Notes: a model not told the origin generated them from the sequence alone. Counted from the first letter of the stretch, positions 16,382 to 26,155 are shown. The stretch is DNA of 64,000 nucleotides from Salegentibacter sp. Hel_I_6 (GCF_000745315.1 NZ_JQNQ01000001.1:2480001-2544000); one strand, 5' to 3'. Translations and numbers: made by a program.

Positions 16382-19009
16382 ATGAAGATACGGGAGATAA
16401 ATGCAATGCGAGGTCCTAATTACTGGTCGGTTAGGCGACATAAATTAATAGTAATGGTCCTGGATCTTGAAGATATGGAACAGAAACCTACCGATAAGGT
16501 GCCTGGTTTTAATGAACGGATCAAGGCAATGTTTCCCAGTATGTATGAGCATAGATGTTCTGAAGGATGCCCAGGAGGGTTTTTTATGCGGGTAGATGAT
16601 GGTACCTGGATGGGTCACGTTATAGAACATATTGCCTTAGAAATTCAAACCCTTGCAGGAATGGATGTGGGGTTTGGAAGAACCCGGGGTTATGGCGAAG
16701 AAGGCGTTTACAACGTAGTTTTTAATTATTTAGAAGAAAATGCGGGAAGATTTGCTGCTGAAAGTGCGGTACGAATTTGCGAAGCTCTTATAGCAGGAAT
16801 TGACTACAACCTGGAAGCCGATTTGCAGGAAATGCGAGAACTTAGAGAATCTGAAAGACTTGGGCCAAGTACAGGATCTATAGTAGAGGAAGCGGCCAGC
16901 CGTGGTATTCCGTGGATTAGATTAAACCAATATTCTTTATGCCAGTTGGGTTATGGTGCAAATCAGAAAAAAATTCACGCCACCGTAACTAGCCAAACCA
17001 GTAGTATAGGTGTAGAATTGGCATGTGATAAAGAAGATACCAAATATTTATTGGAACAGGCCGAGGTGTTGGTTCCTAAAGGAAGGATTATACGTACCGA
17101 AAGAGAACTTAAAAAAGCGATAAAAGAGATAGGCTTTCCGGTGGTTACCAAACCTATAGATGGCAATCACGGTCGTGGAATTAGCGTCGATATTAATACG
17201 ATAGAAGCCGCTGTAATAGGTTTTAAAGCGGCTAAAAAAGTATCAAGCTCAGTAATCGTAGAGAGTTTTATTACTGGTGACGATTATAGGTTGTTAGTAA
17301 TAAACAATAAACTGGTAGCGGCGGCAAAACGTACTCCCGCCCACGTAATTGGTGATGGGAAATCCAGTATTCAGGAATTAATCGATGAAGTGAATAGCGA
17401 TCCTAGAAGGGGTTACGGGCACGAGAAAGTGCTTACCATGATTACGGTAAACGATCTTACCAAAAGTATTATCCAATCTTATGGGTATACCCTGGAAACG
17501 GTAGTAAAAAAGGGAGAACAGGTTATATTAAAGGATACTGCTAATTTAAGTACGGGCGGAACTTCAGAAGATGTTACCGATATGGTGCATCCCGCCAATA
17601 TTTTTATGGCTGAAAGGATTTCAAAAATAATAGACCTGGATATTTGTGGAATCGACCTAATGACTACCGATATTAGCAAACCTCTTGAAGAAACCAATGG
17701 TGCGGTAATAGAAGTGAATGCAGGCCCTGGTTTTAGAATGCACCTGGCACCTTCAAAAGGAATTCCAAGAAATGTGGCGGCAAATGTAGTGGATATGCTT
17801 TTTCCTCCGGGAACAAGTGCCAGAATTCCTATAATAGCAGTAACCGGTACCAACGGAAAAACCACCACCACCAGGCTTATTGCCCATATGCTTAAAATGA
17901 AAGGTCACCGTGTGGGGTACACCACCAGTGATGGTGTATATATTCAAAATCGAATGTTGATGAAGGGCGATTGCACGGGGCCATCCAGTGTAGAGTTTGT
18001 ATTGCGGGATCCTACGGTAGATTATGCTGTACTGGAATGTGCTCGTGGCGGACTTTTAAGAGCCGGACTCGGATTTCATAGATGTGACGTGGGGATTGTA
18101 ACCAACGTTACAGGAGATCATCTTGGGCTAAAAGGAATACACAGTATTGAACAGTTAGCTCGAGTTAAGGGAGTGCTTCCGGAAACGGTAGTAAAAGAAG
18201 GATATGCCATATTGAATGCTGACGATGAGCTGGTATTTAATATGAGTAAAAATGTAGAAAGCAATGTGGCCTTGTTTTCTATGGATGAAAATAACATCCA
18301 TATAAAAGCGATGGCTGCAAAAGGTGGCTTGTCTGCTATTTATGAAAATGGCTATATCACTATTTGCAAAGGCGATTGGAAATTAAGGATTATAAAAGCG
18401 GTAAATGTGCCATTAACTTACGGTGGCAAAGCTGTTTTTATGATCCAGAATGTTTTGCCCGCAGTACTCACCGCTTATGTAAGAGGTTTTAGTATTGAAG
18501 ACATTAAAGTCTCTTTGGAAACTTTTATACCCTCTCCCGGGCAAACTCCGGGAAGGCTCAATTTGTTTGAATTTGAAGACTTTCAGGTTTTAATAGATTA
18601 TGCCCATAACCCTGCAGGTTTGAGAGCTTTGAAAGATATGGTAGCGAAAATGGAAGCCAAAACTAAAGTAGGGATAATTGCCGGGGTGGGAGACAGGCGC
18701 GACCAGGATACCCGGGAGATTGGAAGTATTGCTGCTGAAATGTTTGATGAAATTATAATTAGGCAGGATAAGAATTTAAGGGGCAAACAGGCTGATGAGA
18801 TTATAAAAATACTGAAAGACGGGATTCAGGAGAATAATCCCAAAAAGAAAATAAGTGTTATATCTTCGGAAAAAGAAGCCATCACCCATGCCATTAATCA
18901 TGCAAAAGAAGGCAGCCTAATAGTAATGTGCAGCGATATGGTTTTAGAAACGCTTGATCTTGTGATGAAGTTAAAAGAAAAAGAGGCCAGTAAATTATAT
19001 GGTGTATAA
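16382..19009 (+). CDS. cphA: Cyanophycin synthetase
   Basis: An 875-residue ATP-dependent ligase that builds the Arg/Asp storage polymer. ATG 16382 gives the family start MKIREINAMRGPNYWS; an earlier in-frame ATG at 16334 would add 16 unconserved residues. After an N-terminal domain (about 1-160) comes an ATP-grasp domain (about 205-470; KPIDGNHGRGISVDI, EVNAGPGFRMHLAPSKG) that adds Asp, then a Mur-ligase-like domain (about 485-875; GTNGKTTTTRLIAHML P-loop, LIDYAHNPAGLRAL) that adds Arg side chains. Length matches the family. Both active sites look intact. It is flanked by cphB and two asparaginase-type Ntn hydrolases, making a complete synthesis and breakdown locus. Confidence 0.95.
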   Translation: MKIREINAMRGPNYWSVRRHKLIVMVLDLEDMEQKPTDKVPGFNERIKAMFPSMYEHRCSEGCPGGFFMRVDDGTWMGHVIEHIALEIQTLAGMDVGFGRTRGYGEEGVYNVVFNYLEENAGRFAAESAVRICEALIAGIDYNLEADLQEMRELRESERLGPSTGSIVEEAASRGIPWIRLNQYSLCQLGYGANQKKIHATVTSQTSSIGVELACDKEDTKYLLEQAEVLVPKGRIIRTERELKKAIKEIGFPVVTKPIDGNHGRGISVDINTIEAAVIGFKAAKKVSSSVIVESFITGDDYRLLVINNKLVAAAKRTPAHVIGDGKSSIQELIDEVNSDPRRGYGHEKVLTMITVNDLTKSIIQSYGYTLETVVKKGEQVILKDTANLSTGGTSEDVTDMVHPANIFMAERISKIIDLDICGIDLMTTDISKPLEETNGAVIEVNAGPGFRMHLAPSKGIPRNVAANVVDMLFPPGTSARIPIIAVTGTNGKTTTTRLIAHMLKMKGHRVGYTTSDGVYIQNRMLMKGDCTGPSSVEFVLRDPTVDYAVLECARGGLLRAGLGFHRCDVGIVTNVTGDHLGLKGIHSIEQLARVKGVLPETVVKEGYAILNADDELVFNMSKNVESNVALFSMDENNIHIKAMAAKGGLSAIYENGYITICKGDWKLRIIKAVNVPLTYGGKAVFMIQNVLPAVLTAYVRGFSIEDIKVSLETFIPSPGQTPGRLNLFEFEDFQVLIDYAHNPAGLRALKDMVAKMEAKTKVGIIAGVGDRRDQDTREIGSIAAEMFDEIIIRQDKNLRGKQADEIIKILKDGIQENNPKKKISVISSEKEAITHAINHAKEGSLIVMCSDMVLETLDLVMKLKEKEASKLYGV

Positions 19010-19162
19010 TTCTTGTATTTGCTTTTCGAAAGAACATTACGTTGTAGCCTAATCTGAAATGCTGTTTTATAACACTTTGATATTTTGTTAGTTAAAAATC
19101 GGCTTTTTTTAACGGTGAATTTTTCATCTAAATAGTTATCAATAGGAAATTCTTTGTTCTAT

Positions 19163-20041
19163 TTATAGATAAGATTTACTGGGAATATTAGTGTTTTTAT
19201 TATCCCTATATTCTACATAAGAATAACCTTCGTGAATGCAGTAAGAGCCTATATCTCCATTTTTGTTTAAGGCTAAGAAAGCTACCTGAAAATCTTTGTA
19301 ATTCGGGTTTTGCTTAATAATTCTTTTTACAGCAGTTTCACAAGCTTCCTGCGGACTTTTGCCCTGGCGCATTAGTTCAACAATAAGAAAACTCCCAACA
19401 CTTTTCATAATTGCCTCCCCCATTCCGGTGGCAACCGCACCCCCAATCTCATTGTCAAGGAATAACCCAGAACCAATAATGGGAGAATCACCTACGCGCC
19501 CATTCATTTTATAAGAAAGCCCAGATGAGGTACAGGCTCCGGCAATATCGCCTTTTTCGTCCAGGCATAGCATTCCAATAGTATCGTGATTTTCAATGTT
19601 AATTAAGGGTTTATATTCTTTGTTTTTAAGCCATTCCCTATAAGCTTTTTCAGAACTTTCTGTAAACAGTTCCTCTTTCATAAAACCCTGTTGCTGTGCA
19701 AATTGATCGGCTCCTTCGCCGGCAAGCATAACGTGCGGAGTTTCTTCCATCACTTTCCTTGCTACAGAAACAGCGTGGGTATTATTCTTTAAATAAACTA
19801 CGGCACCTGCATCGCCGTTAGGTGCCATTATACAGGCATCCAAAGTCACATTGCCCTCCCTGTCTGGAGCGCCTCCCTTTCCTACAGTGGTGTTTTTTAG
19901 ATTGGCTTCTTCAATTTTAACGCCTTCTTCCACTGCATCTAAAGCTGTGGCGCCTGAATATAACATCTCTCCTGCTTTTAGAGTCGCCTTCGGGAAATTC
20001 CAGGTAGCAACGCTAATTGGAGTTGGTTTTCGTTTCATCAT
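19163..20041 (-). CDS. Glycosylasparaginase-type Ntn hydrolase
   Basis: A 292-residue member of the N4-(beta-N-acetylglucosaminyl)-asparaginase branch. The signature HDTIGM (nucleophile Thr154), the TSSGLSYKMNGRVGDSPIIGSGLF block and GAVATGMGEAIMKSVGSFLIVELM are present. The secreted flavobacterial glycosylasparaginase carries a signal peptide; here the N-terminus (MMKRKPTPISVATWNF) shows none, so it should act in the cytoplasm. Its neighbours argue for a role on beta-aspartyl dipeptides from cyanophycin or other isoaspartyl compounds rather than on glycoproteins (inference). Convergent with cphA. Confidence 0.9.
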   Translation of the reverse strand: MMKRKPTPISVATWNFPKATLKAGEMLYSGATALDAVEEGVKIEEANLKNTTVGKGGAPDREGNVTLDACIMAPNGDAGAVVYLKNNTHAVSVARKVMEETPHVMLAGEGADQFAQQQGFMKEELFTESSEKAYREWLKNKEYKPLINIENHDTIGMLCLDEKGDIAGACTSSGLSYKMNGRVGDSPIIGSGLFLDNEIGGAVATGMGEAIMKSVGSFLIVELMRQGKSPQEACETAVKRIIKQNPNYKDFQVAFLALNKNGDIGSYCIHEGYSYVEYRDNKNTNIPSKSYL

Positions 20042-20241
20042 ATAAGCTGGGTATATAAAAATGAGATCGAAAAATACTTCTTATAGCTGGCATAGTCAAA
20101 TTTTATAAGTCAATAGTATTTCTGGCATTATTTAGGCGAGGTAGTATTGGGTTTTAAGCCTTTCACAGGCGTTAAATTAAACCTAAACGAAATTTATAAA
20201 GTGATGATTAAAAGTATATTCGCCAAAAATTTAAATTGCTC

Positions 20242-21465
20242 ATGCGCTGGATAATATTCATAGTCTTTTTCCTTTTTATAGAAATTTACGCCTACCAGGC
20301 ATTAAAGACCATAACCCGAAACCATTGGGTGGTGATTGTCTATTTTTTAGTAACTGCGGCGGTATTAGGTAATTTCCTTTACCAATGGCTAGCACCGGTA
20401 GAAGGGAGTGTGCTTACGGGGGCACGTGGTTATGCCTTTGGGTTTTTGCTCTCGTTAATGCTTTTTAAACTTTTCCTTACGCTAATAATGTTTGGGGAAG
20501 ATTTATTTAGATTAAGCCAGGGCGCATTTGAAAAATTTTCTTCTAAAGAAAATTTTTCCCTTCCTTCCCGTAGAAAGTTTTTGAGTCAGTTGGCGATGGG
20601 TATAGCTGCCATTCCTTTAGCTTCGGTTTTGTATGGAATGTACCAGGGAAGATATAATTTTAGGGTACTTAACTATACGCTATACTTTGAAGACCTGCCT
20701 GATTCTTTTGATGGTTACAGGCTTGCACAAATTAGCGACATTCACAGTGGTAGTTTTGATAATGAAAAGAAGATAAAATACGGGATAGACCTTCTAAATG
20801 AACAGGAGTCTGATATGGTAGTTTTTACTGGAGATTTGGTAAATAATGAAGCTTCAGAAATGAAACCCTGGCAGGAATTATTTGGTCAAATAAAAGCCAG
20901 GGATGGGGTTTATTCCATTCTGGGAAATCACGATTATGGGGACTATAAAGACTGGAATACAGCTGAAGAGAAAAAACAAAATTTAGATACTTTAAAAGAA
21001 ACCCATACCAAAATGGGCTGGAAGCTCTTGCTTAATGAGCATAAATTTATTGAGCGAAACGGGGAAAAGATAGCACTGGTCGGTGTAGAAAATTGGGGAG
21101 CAGGCGGATTTAAGAAGGAAGGCGATTTAGATAAAGCAGGAAATGGGTTGAGCGAAAAAGACTTTAAAGTTCTTTTAAGTCATGACCCATCTTACTGGCA
21201 GGAGAAGATTAAGAAAGATCAAAAGAATTATCATTTAACACTTAGCGGGCATACCCACGGAATGCAATTTGGCATTGAAATTCCCGGTTGGTTTAAATGG
21301 AGCCCGGTGCAATATCGTTACCAGAACTGGGCAGGAATCTATGAAGAATTTGGTCGTTATATAAATGTAAACCGCGGATTTGGCTACCTTGCTTTTCCCG
21401 GGAGAGTAGGTATTTGGCCAGAGATAAGTGTGATTGAACTCAAAAAAGGCTCAAAACCTGCATAA
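20242..21465 (+). CDS. Membrane-anchored calcineurin-like metallophosphoesterase
   Basis: About 407 residues. Three hydrophobic N-terminal segments plus a fourth near residue 120 precede the phosphoesterase domain, whose metal-ligand motifs are all seen: AQISDIHSGSFDNE, VFTGDLVNNEASE, ILGNHDYGDY, LSHDPSYW and LSGHTHGMQFG. This is the YkuE/YaeI-like group, some members of which hydrolyse UDP-diacylglucosamine-type lipids; the substrate here is unknown. ATG 20242 is preferred to the TTG two codons earlier. The catalytic domain contains a short basic segment (SRRKFLSQLAMGIAAI) just before a TM, resembling a Tat-type n-region but internal. Confidence 0.9.
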   Translation: MRWIIFIVFFLFIEIYAYQALKTITRNHWVVIVYFLVTAAVLGNFLYQWLAPVEGSVLTGARGYAFGFLLSLMLFKLFLTLIMFGEDLFRLSQGAFEKFSSKENFSLPSRRKFLSQLAMGIAAIPLASVLYGMYQGRYNFRVLNYTLYFEDLPDSFDGYRLAQISDIHSGSFDNEKKIKYGIDLLNEQESDMVVFTGDLVNNEASEMKPWQELFGQIKARDGVYSILGNHDYGDYKDWNTAEEKKQNLDTLKETHTKMGWKLLLNEHKFIERNGEKIALVGVENWGAGGFKKEGDLDKAGNGLSEKDFKVLLSHDPSYWQEKIKKDQKNYHLTLSGHTHGMQFGIEIPGWFKWSPVQYRYQNWAGIYEEFGRYINVNRGFGYLAFPGRVGIWPEISVIELKKGSKPA

Positions 21466-21479
21466 TCTGAAGAATTTAC

Positions 21480-21487
21480 TATATTTG
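21480..21487 (+). promoter_or_regulatory. Candidate -7 box upstream of thioredoxin-like gene
   Basis: TATATTTG fits TAnnTTTG and lies 103 bases upstream of the coding start at 21591. No matching -33 TTTG is visible at 19 bases. A long leader would follow. Confidence 0.4.
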
Positions 21488-21590
21488 AGTTAGTGAATTC
21501 TCCGGAAATAAAATGAAGTGGGTTAGGATAATTTCAATCTCACTTTAGTGCGTTAGATTGAGGTATAAATTGAATTAAAGAAAAAACTAC

Positions 21591-21887
21591 ATGTCAAAAT
21601 TTGGTGAATTAATAGATCTCAATATTCCGGTGTTGTTAGATTTTTATACCGAATGGAACGAAGATTCTAAGGCTATGAATCCCGTAATGCGGGAAGTTGC
21701 GGCTTCTTTAGGGAATAAAGCAAAGGTGATAAAAATTGATATTGATAAAAACTCACAGCTTGCCGAGGCGCTTCGGGTAAAGACGCTACCTACGTTAATT
21801 ATCTACAAAGCAGGCGAAATGAAATGGCGCCAAAGTGGCGAACAGGATGCAGCTACCCTTGTAGGAATTCTTAAAGAATATATCTAA
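21591..21887 (+). CDS. Thioredoxin-fold protein lacking all cysteines
   Basis: A 98-residue thioredoxin-fold protein. The fold is readable: a PVLLDFYTEW strand, then NEDSKAM where thioredoxins have CGPCK, then KVIKIDIDKNSQLAEALRVKTLPTLIIYKAGE with the cis-proline TLPT. There is no cysteine anywhere, so it cannot do dithiol chemistry. Cys-less thioredoxin folds can act as chaperone-like or binding subunits; the function here is unknown. Its 3' end overlaps the convergent NodB-type gene by four bases. A normal trxA with WCGPC is encoded separately at 57190. Confidence 0.85.
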   Translation: MSKFGELIDLNIPVLLDFYTEWNEDSKAMNPVMREVAASLGNKAKVIKIDIDKNSQLAEALRVKTLPTLIIYKAGEMKWRQSGEQDAATLVGILKEYI

Positions 21888-22597
21888 AGCGCTTTAAAAC
21901 TGAAGCCTTTTTTAGCATAATAATCCAACACTTTTGGAAGCGAAAATTTCAGGTTTTTTGAAGCTTTTATACTATCGTGGAAAACAACAGTACTTCCTTC
22001 TGAAGCATTATTGGTCACATTTTTAAAGCATTTTTCTTTAGAAATTCGAGAATCAAAATCCCCGCTCAATACATCCCACATCACAATTTTATACCCCCGT
22101 TTTACAAGTTCTCCAGCCTGTGAATTTTTAATTTTTCCGTAGGCCGGTCGAAATAATTTTTGGTTTGAAGTTTCTGGTTGCGAGTTTTGGCTTCTTCTCG
22201 ATTTCTTGATTTCTAATTCCTGATTCTTTTCTATATCAGCTCTGCTCTCATTTCTTTTTTCAGAAATTATTTCTTCGGTTTTAAGCACGTTCTCAATATA
22301 GGCTTTGGTATTGCTTTTCCATCCATTTATATGATTAAAGGTGTGATTTCCTATGCTATGCCCGCGATTGATAATCTCCTGAAATATGTCAGGATTTTTC
22401 TGAATATTTTCGCCTATGCAAAAAAAAGTGGCTTTGGCATTATAGCCTTCTAATTGCTCGAGAACCCAGGGTGTGATCTCCGGAATTGGGCCATCGTCAA
22501 AAGTGAGGTAAATAGTATTAGACTCTTCGATTCTGGTAATGCGATTCGGGTAGAGCCTCTTTAGTAGATAAGGATATTTTACAAAAAATGGATTCAT
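21884..22597 (-). CDS. Polysaccharide deacetylase (NodB domain, CE4) with low-complexity insertion
   Basis: A 237-residue CE4 enzyme. Motif 1 TFDDGPIPE (residues 32-40, catalytic Asp and metal Asp) and motif 2 HSIGNHTFNH (80-89, metal His pair) are intact, followed by motif 3 FRPAYGK (149-155). Between motifs 2 and 3 a charged, Ser/Glu/Gln-rich stretch at about 113-147 (EKRNESRADIEKNQELEIKK, PETSNQK) is not part of the fold; at the DNA level it resembles minisatellite-like repeats of this genome. No signal peptide is evident, which is common for this Bacteroidota subgroup. Substrate unknown; N-acetylglucosamine-containing wall or surface glycans are usual. Confidence 0.88.
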   Translation of the reverse strand: MNPFFVKYPYLLKRLYPNRITRIEESNTIYLTFDDGPIPEITPWVLEQLEGYNAKATFFCIGENIQKNPDIFQEIINRGHSIGNHTFNHINGWKSNTKAYIENVLKTEEIISEKRNESRADIEKNQELEIKKSRRSQNSQPETSNQKLFRPAYGKIKNSQAGELVKRGYKIVMWDVLSGDFDSRISKEKCFKNVTNNASEGSTVVFHDSIKASKNLKFSLPKVLDYYAKKGFSFKAL

Positions 22598-22641
22598 AAG
22601 AAAACCTGCGGAAGTGTCTAGAACCTCCGCAGGTTAATATT

Positions 22642-25600
22642 TTATTCTGAAGAATCTATTCTAAGCGAATTATTCCCCTGATTTAATTCTGGGTTTATTC
22701 CTTGCTCCAGTAAGATTTCCTCAGGATCCTGCGGATTTATTTCCTCTTCTTCACCATAGAAATGGCGAAAAAGCTCCAGGTGCTCATTAAACTCTTCGGC
22801 TTTCTCTTTGAGTATTTCTTCATCCTGGTGCGCTACCAAAAGATCTACAAGGGCACGGTAGCGTTCAATATCTGATACAATTTCGCTAAAATACCTGTAT
22901 TGTCTATCTATATCCCAGGTACTATAGTATTGTAATTTCTCTTGATAACTAGTTGCGATTTTTTCCCAGATCTCTCTTGCTTTTTCAGGCTCACCAACAT
23001 CGTAATAACCGCTCACATAAGGTTCTAAAAGCGCATAATAGCTATAATGTTCTACCGGCATATTTTCCATAGCTAGGTCCAGCACATTTTTTGCGCGGGT
23101 GGTATCCTGTTCATTCAGCAGATTTTCTACAAGCCTCGCCAGGTTGCTTCGGTAAGTTATAGAATTCCTACGTGTTTCAGTATCATGATAAATATCGTCT
23201 GATCCCATATTACCCCAATCCCAGTTCATCACAATATCATACATCTTGTTGGTGTTAATACGTCCCATATCATAAGGATTTCGCTTGTCTATAGGAGTTT
23301 TTATAGGCACCAGTTTATAGGCAACACCTTCTAGTTGAAGATATTCCTTCATCCATAAATAATCTTCATCGCTAAAGCTCCCACCTGAGAAATAGATTGG
23401 TCGTTGCCAATTGTTATTAGCAAGAATATCTAACATCATTAAGGTGTTCTTATAAATAACCTGGGATTCTAAATTGATCACAATTTCATCAACAATTTGA
23501 TCGGCAAATCGCTCTTCAACGATCCCATTTTCTAAAACAGCTTCTTTATCTACAGGAATACGAATATTCTTAGAGGGGAACGTATTAATCATTTGGCCGC
23601 TTTGTAATTCGGCCTGTGTTCTTGGATCGTTGTTTTGAATATAATTTAACCAGGTTTTTATGGGCAGGGTATCTTTTGTGACTTCCCTTGCAAAAACAGC
23701 GTCATTAACTCCGTTGTAATCCTTGTTTTCAAATTGTGACGGAATTGGGTCGCTATCAAAAGCTTTTCGCTTCATTTGATCTATATACCAATCGGTAGCG
23801 AAAAGACTGGTATTGACTACTCTTACATCTGTTCTGTAGCGTTCTATTTGCTGTACATACCAAAGGGCAAAGGTGTCATTATCTCCAATGGTGAAAATTA
23901 TACCATTTTCGTCTATAGAATCAAGGTACATTTTTGCCATGGTGAGGGTAGAATCTCTTCCGCTACGGTCGTGATCGTCCCAGTTTTCTGTAGCTAAAAG
24001 CACCGGTACTGCCAGGATTGATGCGGCAATTACAATAGGCGCGGCAAGTTTTGGTTTTAGGAATTTCTTGGCCCAATCAAAGAGGGCATATGCCCCGAAG
24101 CCTATCCAGATCGCAAATACATAGAATGAGCCAACTAAAGCATAATCACGTTCGCGAGGTTCAAAAGGTCTTTCGTTTAAATATATTTTTAATGCAATTC
24201 CTGTGAAAAGGAAAAATACAAGTAGTACCCAGAAATTATTTTTGTCTCTTTTAAATTGAAAAACAAGTCCAATTAACCCTAAAATTAAGGGTAAGAAATA
24301 GTAAGTGTTTCGGGCTTTATTATTCTTTACATCGCTGGGAAGATTATCTTGAGGACCAATATGCATCTCGTCTATAAAATTGATGCCACTAAGCCAGTTA
24401 CCGTGCAAATCGGTATATTTTCCCTGGTTATCGTCCTGTCGCCCAACAAAATTCCACATAAAATAACGCCAGTACATATAGCCGATTTGATACTCTAATA
24501 AATATGCGATATTTGAAGAAAAAGAGGGCTTTTCAATATTTAGATATTCTCCAAACTGTCTTAAAAAGTTGTGATAATCATTGTTGTCTAATTCTCCCTG
24601 TGCATACCTATTTTGAAACTCGTTTACTGCGCTAACCAGGCGTTCTTCGCCCTGGTATTCCTGTTTGATCGTGAAATCTAGAGGGCCGGTGAAATCCATA
24701 TAATTGGCTGCATGTTGCGAACTCCATAAACGGGGTAAAACTGCTTTATGGGAATCATCAAGATTCTGTTTTGCGTTTTTATAATCGTTTACGATAATAT
24801 ATTTTCCGGCTTCTTCATCTTTTTCGTATTTCGGTTTTGCGTCAGTATAAGGATTGTTTTCATCCAGACCGGAATACATTTCAGAAAATTGCGGGCCGTA
24901 AAATAAATGGGTTTCCCCGTATTGTTCCCTGTTGTAATACGCTAAAAGTTCCCTGGCATTATCAGGACTGTTCTCGTTAATTACCGTTGGCGCATTAGAT
25001 CTTATAGGAAGCATTACCCAGCTGGAAAACCCGATAAGTATAAAAAGAATACAAAGAAATAATGTATTTAGCTGAAAGTAATTTTTCTTCCGCGTATAGT
25101 TTATTCCGAAGTAGAAAGCGGCAACAATCGCTAAAAGTGCAATTACAGTTCCGGTATTAAAAGGAAGTCCCAGCGAATTGGTAAAAAATAATTCCGAAGC
25201 AGCAAAGAAGGTAAGTGTATAAGGTAAGAGTAATTTAAAGATGAACATTAGTACAGCAACCACCACAATATTGGCAATAATAAAATTCTTGACGGTAATT
25301 TTTTTGTAATTCTTAAAGAAGTATAAGAAGCCGATAGCGGGTATAGTAAGGAGCCCCATAAAATGTACTCCAAAAGATAAGCCTACAACTAGCGAAATTA
25401 AGATCAACCAGCGATTTCCACGGGGTTTAAACATATCTCGTTCCCAAAGTAAACCTAAATAAAACATAAGTGCCATAAGACAGGCTGCCATTGCATAGAC
25501 TTCGGCTTCTACAGCACTAAACCAAAAACTATCGGTGAAAGTAAAGGCTAATGATCCAACCATAGCGCTTCCTAGCACAGCTATTTTATTAGCAGGTTTT

Positions 25601-25938
25601 AACTTCTCTACGGGTCCGGCAACTTTTAAAACCAATAGGCTTATAGACCAAAACATAAATAAGACAGCAAACGCACTTGCCGCCCCAGACATGAAATTCA
25701 CCATTAATGCAACCTGTGAATTATCTGGTGCAAAGGCAGAAAAGAATGCGCCCAACATTTGATAAAAAGGTGCTCCCGGTGGGTGTCCTACTTCAAGATT
25801 AGCAGAGGTGGCAATGTATTCACCTGCATCCCAAAAACTTGCGGTAGGTTCCAAAGTGAGGGTGTACGTGGTAAGTGCGATAAAAAATACAAGCCATCCT
25901 AATATCTTATTCCACTTCCTGAAGCTAAAATCTGTCAT
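22642..25938 (-). CDS. DUF2723 polytopic membrane protein (protein O-mannosyltransferase-like)
   Basis: A 1098-residue protein of a family widespread in Bacteroidota. The N-terminal 250 residues or so carry many TM helices, with ASFWDAGEYIATSANLEVGHPPGAPFYQMLGAFFSAF as the diagnostic first loop. That loop holds the D-x-GE motif of GT-C glycosyltransferases (Asp/Glu as putative catalytic residues). Further TMs lie near 275-310 and 545-650. The C-terminal half is soluble and ends in helical, TPR-like segments (AREIWEKIATSYQEKLQYYSTW). It probably transfers a lipid-linked sugar to proteins on the periplasmic side, as in Bacteroidota O-glycosylation; the exact acceptor is unknown. Confidence 0.85.
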   Translation of the reverse strand: MTDFSFRKWNKILGWLVFFIALTTYTLTLEPTASFWDAGEYIATSANLEVGHPPGAPFYQMLGAFFSAFAPDNSQVALMVNFMSGAASAFAVLFMFWSISLLVLKVAGPVEKLKPANKIAVLGSAMVGSLAFTFTDSFWFSAVEAEVYAMAACLMALMFYLGLLWERDMFKPRGNRWLILISLVVGLSFGVHFMGLLTIPAIGFLYFFKNYKKITVKNFIIANIVVVAVLMFIFKLLLPYTLTFFAASELFFTNSLGLPFNTGTVIALLAIVAAFYFGINYTRKKNYFQLNTLFLCILFILIGFSSWVMLPIRSNAPTVINENSPDNARELLAYYNREQYGETHLFYGPQFSEMYSGLDENNPYTDAKPKYEKDEEAGKYIIVNDYKNAKQNLDDSHKAVLPRLWSSQHAANYMDFTGPLDFTIKQEYQGEERLVSAVNEFQNRYAQGELDNNDYHNFLRQFGEYLNIEKPSFSSNIAYLLEYQIGYMYWRYFMWNFVGRQDDNQGKYTDLHGNWLSGINFIDEMHIGPQDNLPSDVKNNKARNTYYFLPLILGLIGLVFQFKRDKNNFWVLLVFFLFTGIALKIYLNERPFEPRERDYALVGSFYVFAIWIGFGAYALFDWAKKFLKPKLAAPIVIAASILAVPVLLATENWDDHDRSGRDSTLTMAKMYLDSIDENGIIFTIGDNDTFALWYVQQIERYRTDVRVVNTSLFATDWYIDQMKRKAFDSDPIPSQFENKDYNGVNDAVFAREVTKDTLPIKTWLNYIQNNDPRTQAELQSGQMINTFPSKNIRIPVDKEAVLENGIVEERFADQIVDEIVINLESQVIYKNTLMMLDILANNNWQRPIYFSGGSFSDEDYLWMKEYLQLEGVAYKLVPIKTPIDKRNPYDMGRINTNKMYDIVMNWDWGNMGSDDIYHDTETRRNSITYRSNLARLVENLLNEQDTTRAKNVLDLAMENMPVEHYSYYALLEPYVSGYYDVGEPEKAREIWEKIATSYQEKLQYYSTWDIDRQYRYFSEIVSDIERYRALVDLLVAHQDEEILKEKAEEFNEHLELFRHFYGEEEEINPQDPEEILLEQGINPELNQGNNSLRIDSSE

Positions 25939-26124
25939 TTTTGAGTAATGTTGAGTCTTATTTGGCGAATTTAATAATAAAATTGTGAATGCTTTAGTAA
26001 CGGACTTTAAAACGGAATATTTTCTGAAAAGACTGAAAATTAAGCTGTTTTAAGCTGCTTCATTTTTAATAATTGCAGCAGTATCTTGCTTTGAAAAAAT
26101 TGATTTTATTTTTTTCAGAAAAAG

Positions 26125-26155
26125 TTTGCGCAATAGAAAGTTTGTTTTAAATTTG
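26125..26155 (+). promoter_or_regulatory. Promoter of tRNA-Gln
   Basis: TTTG (26125-26128), 19 bases, TAAATTTG (26148-26155): an exact match to the Bacteroidota housekeeping promoter, ending 17 bases before the mature tRNA. Confidence 0.85.
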
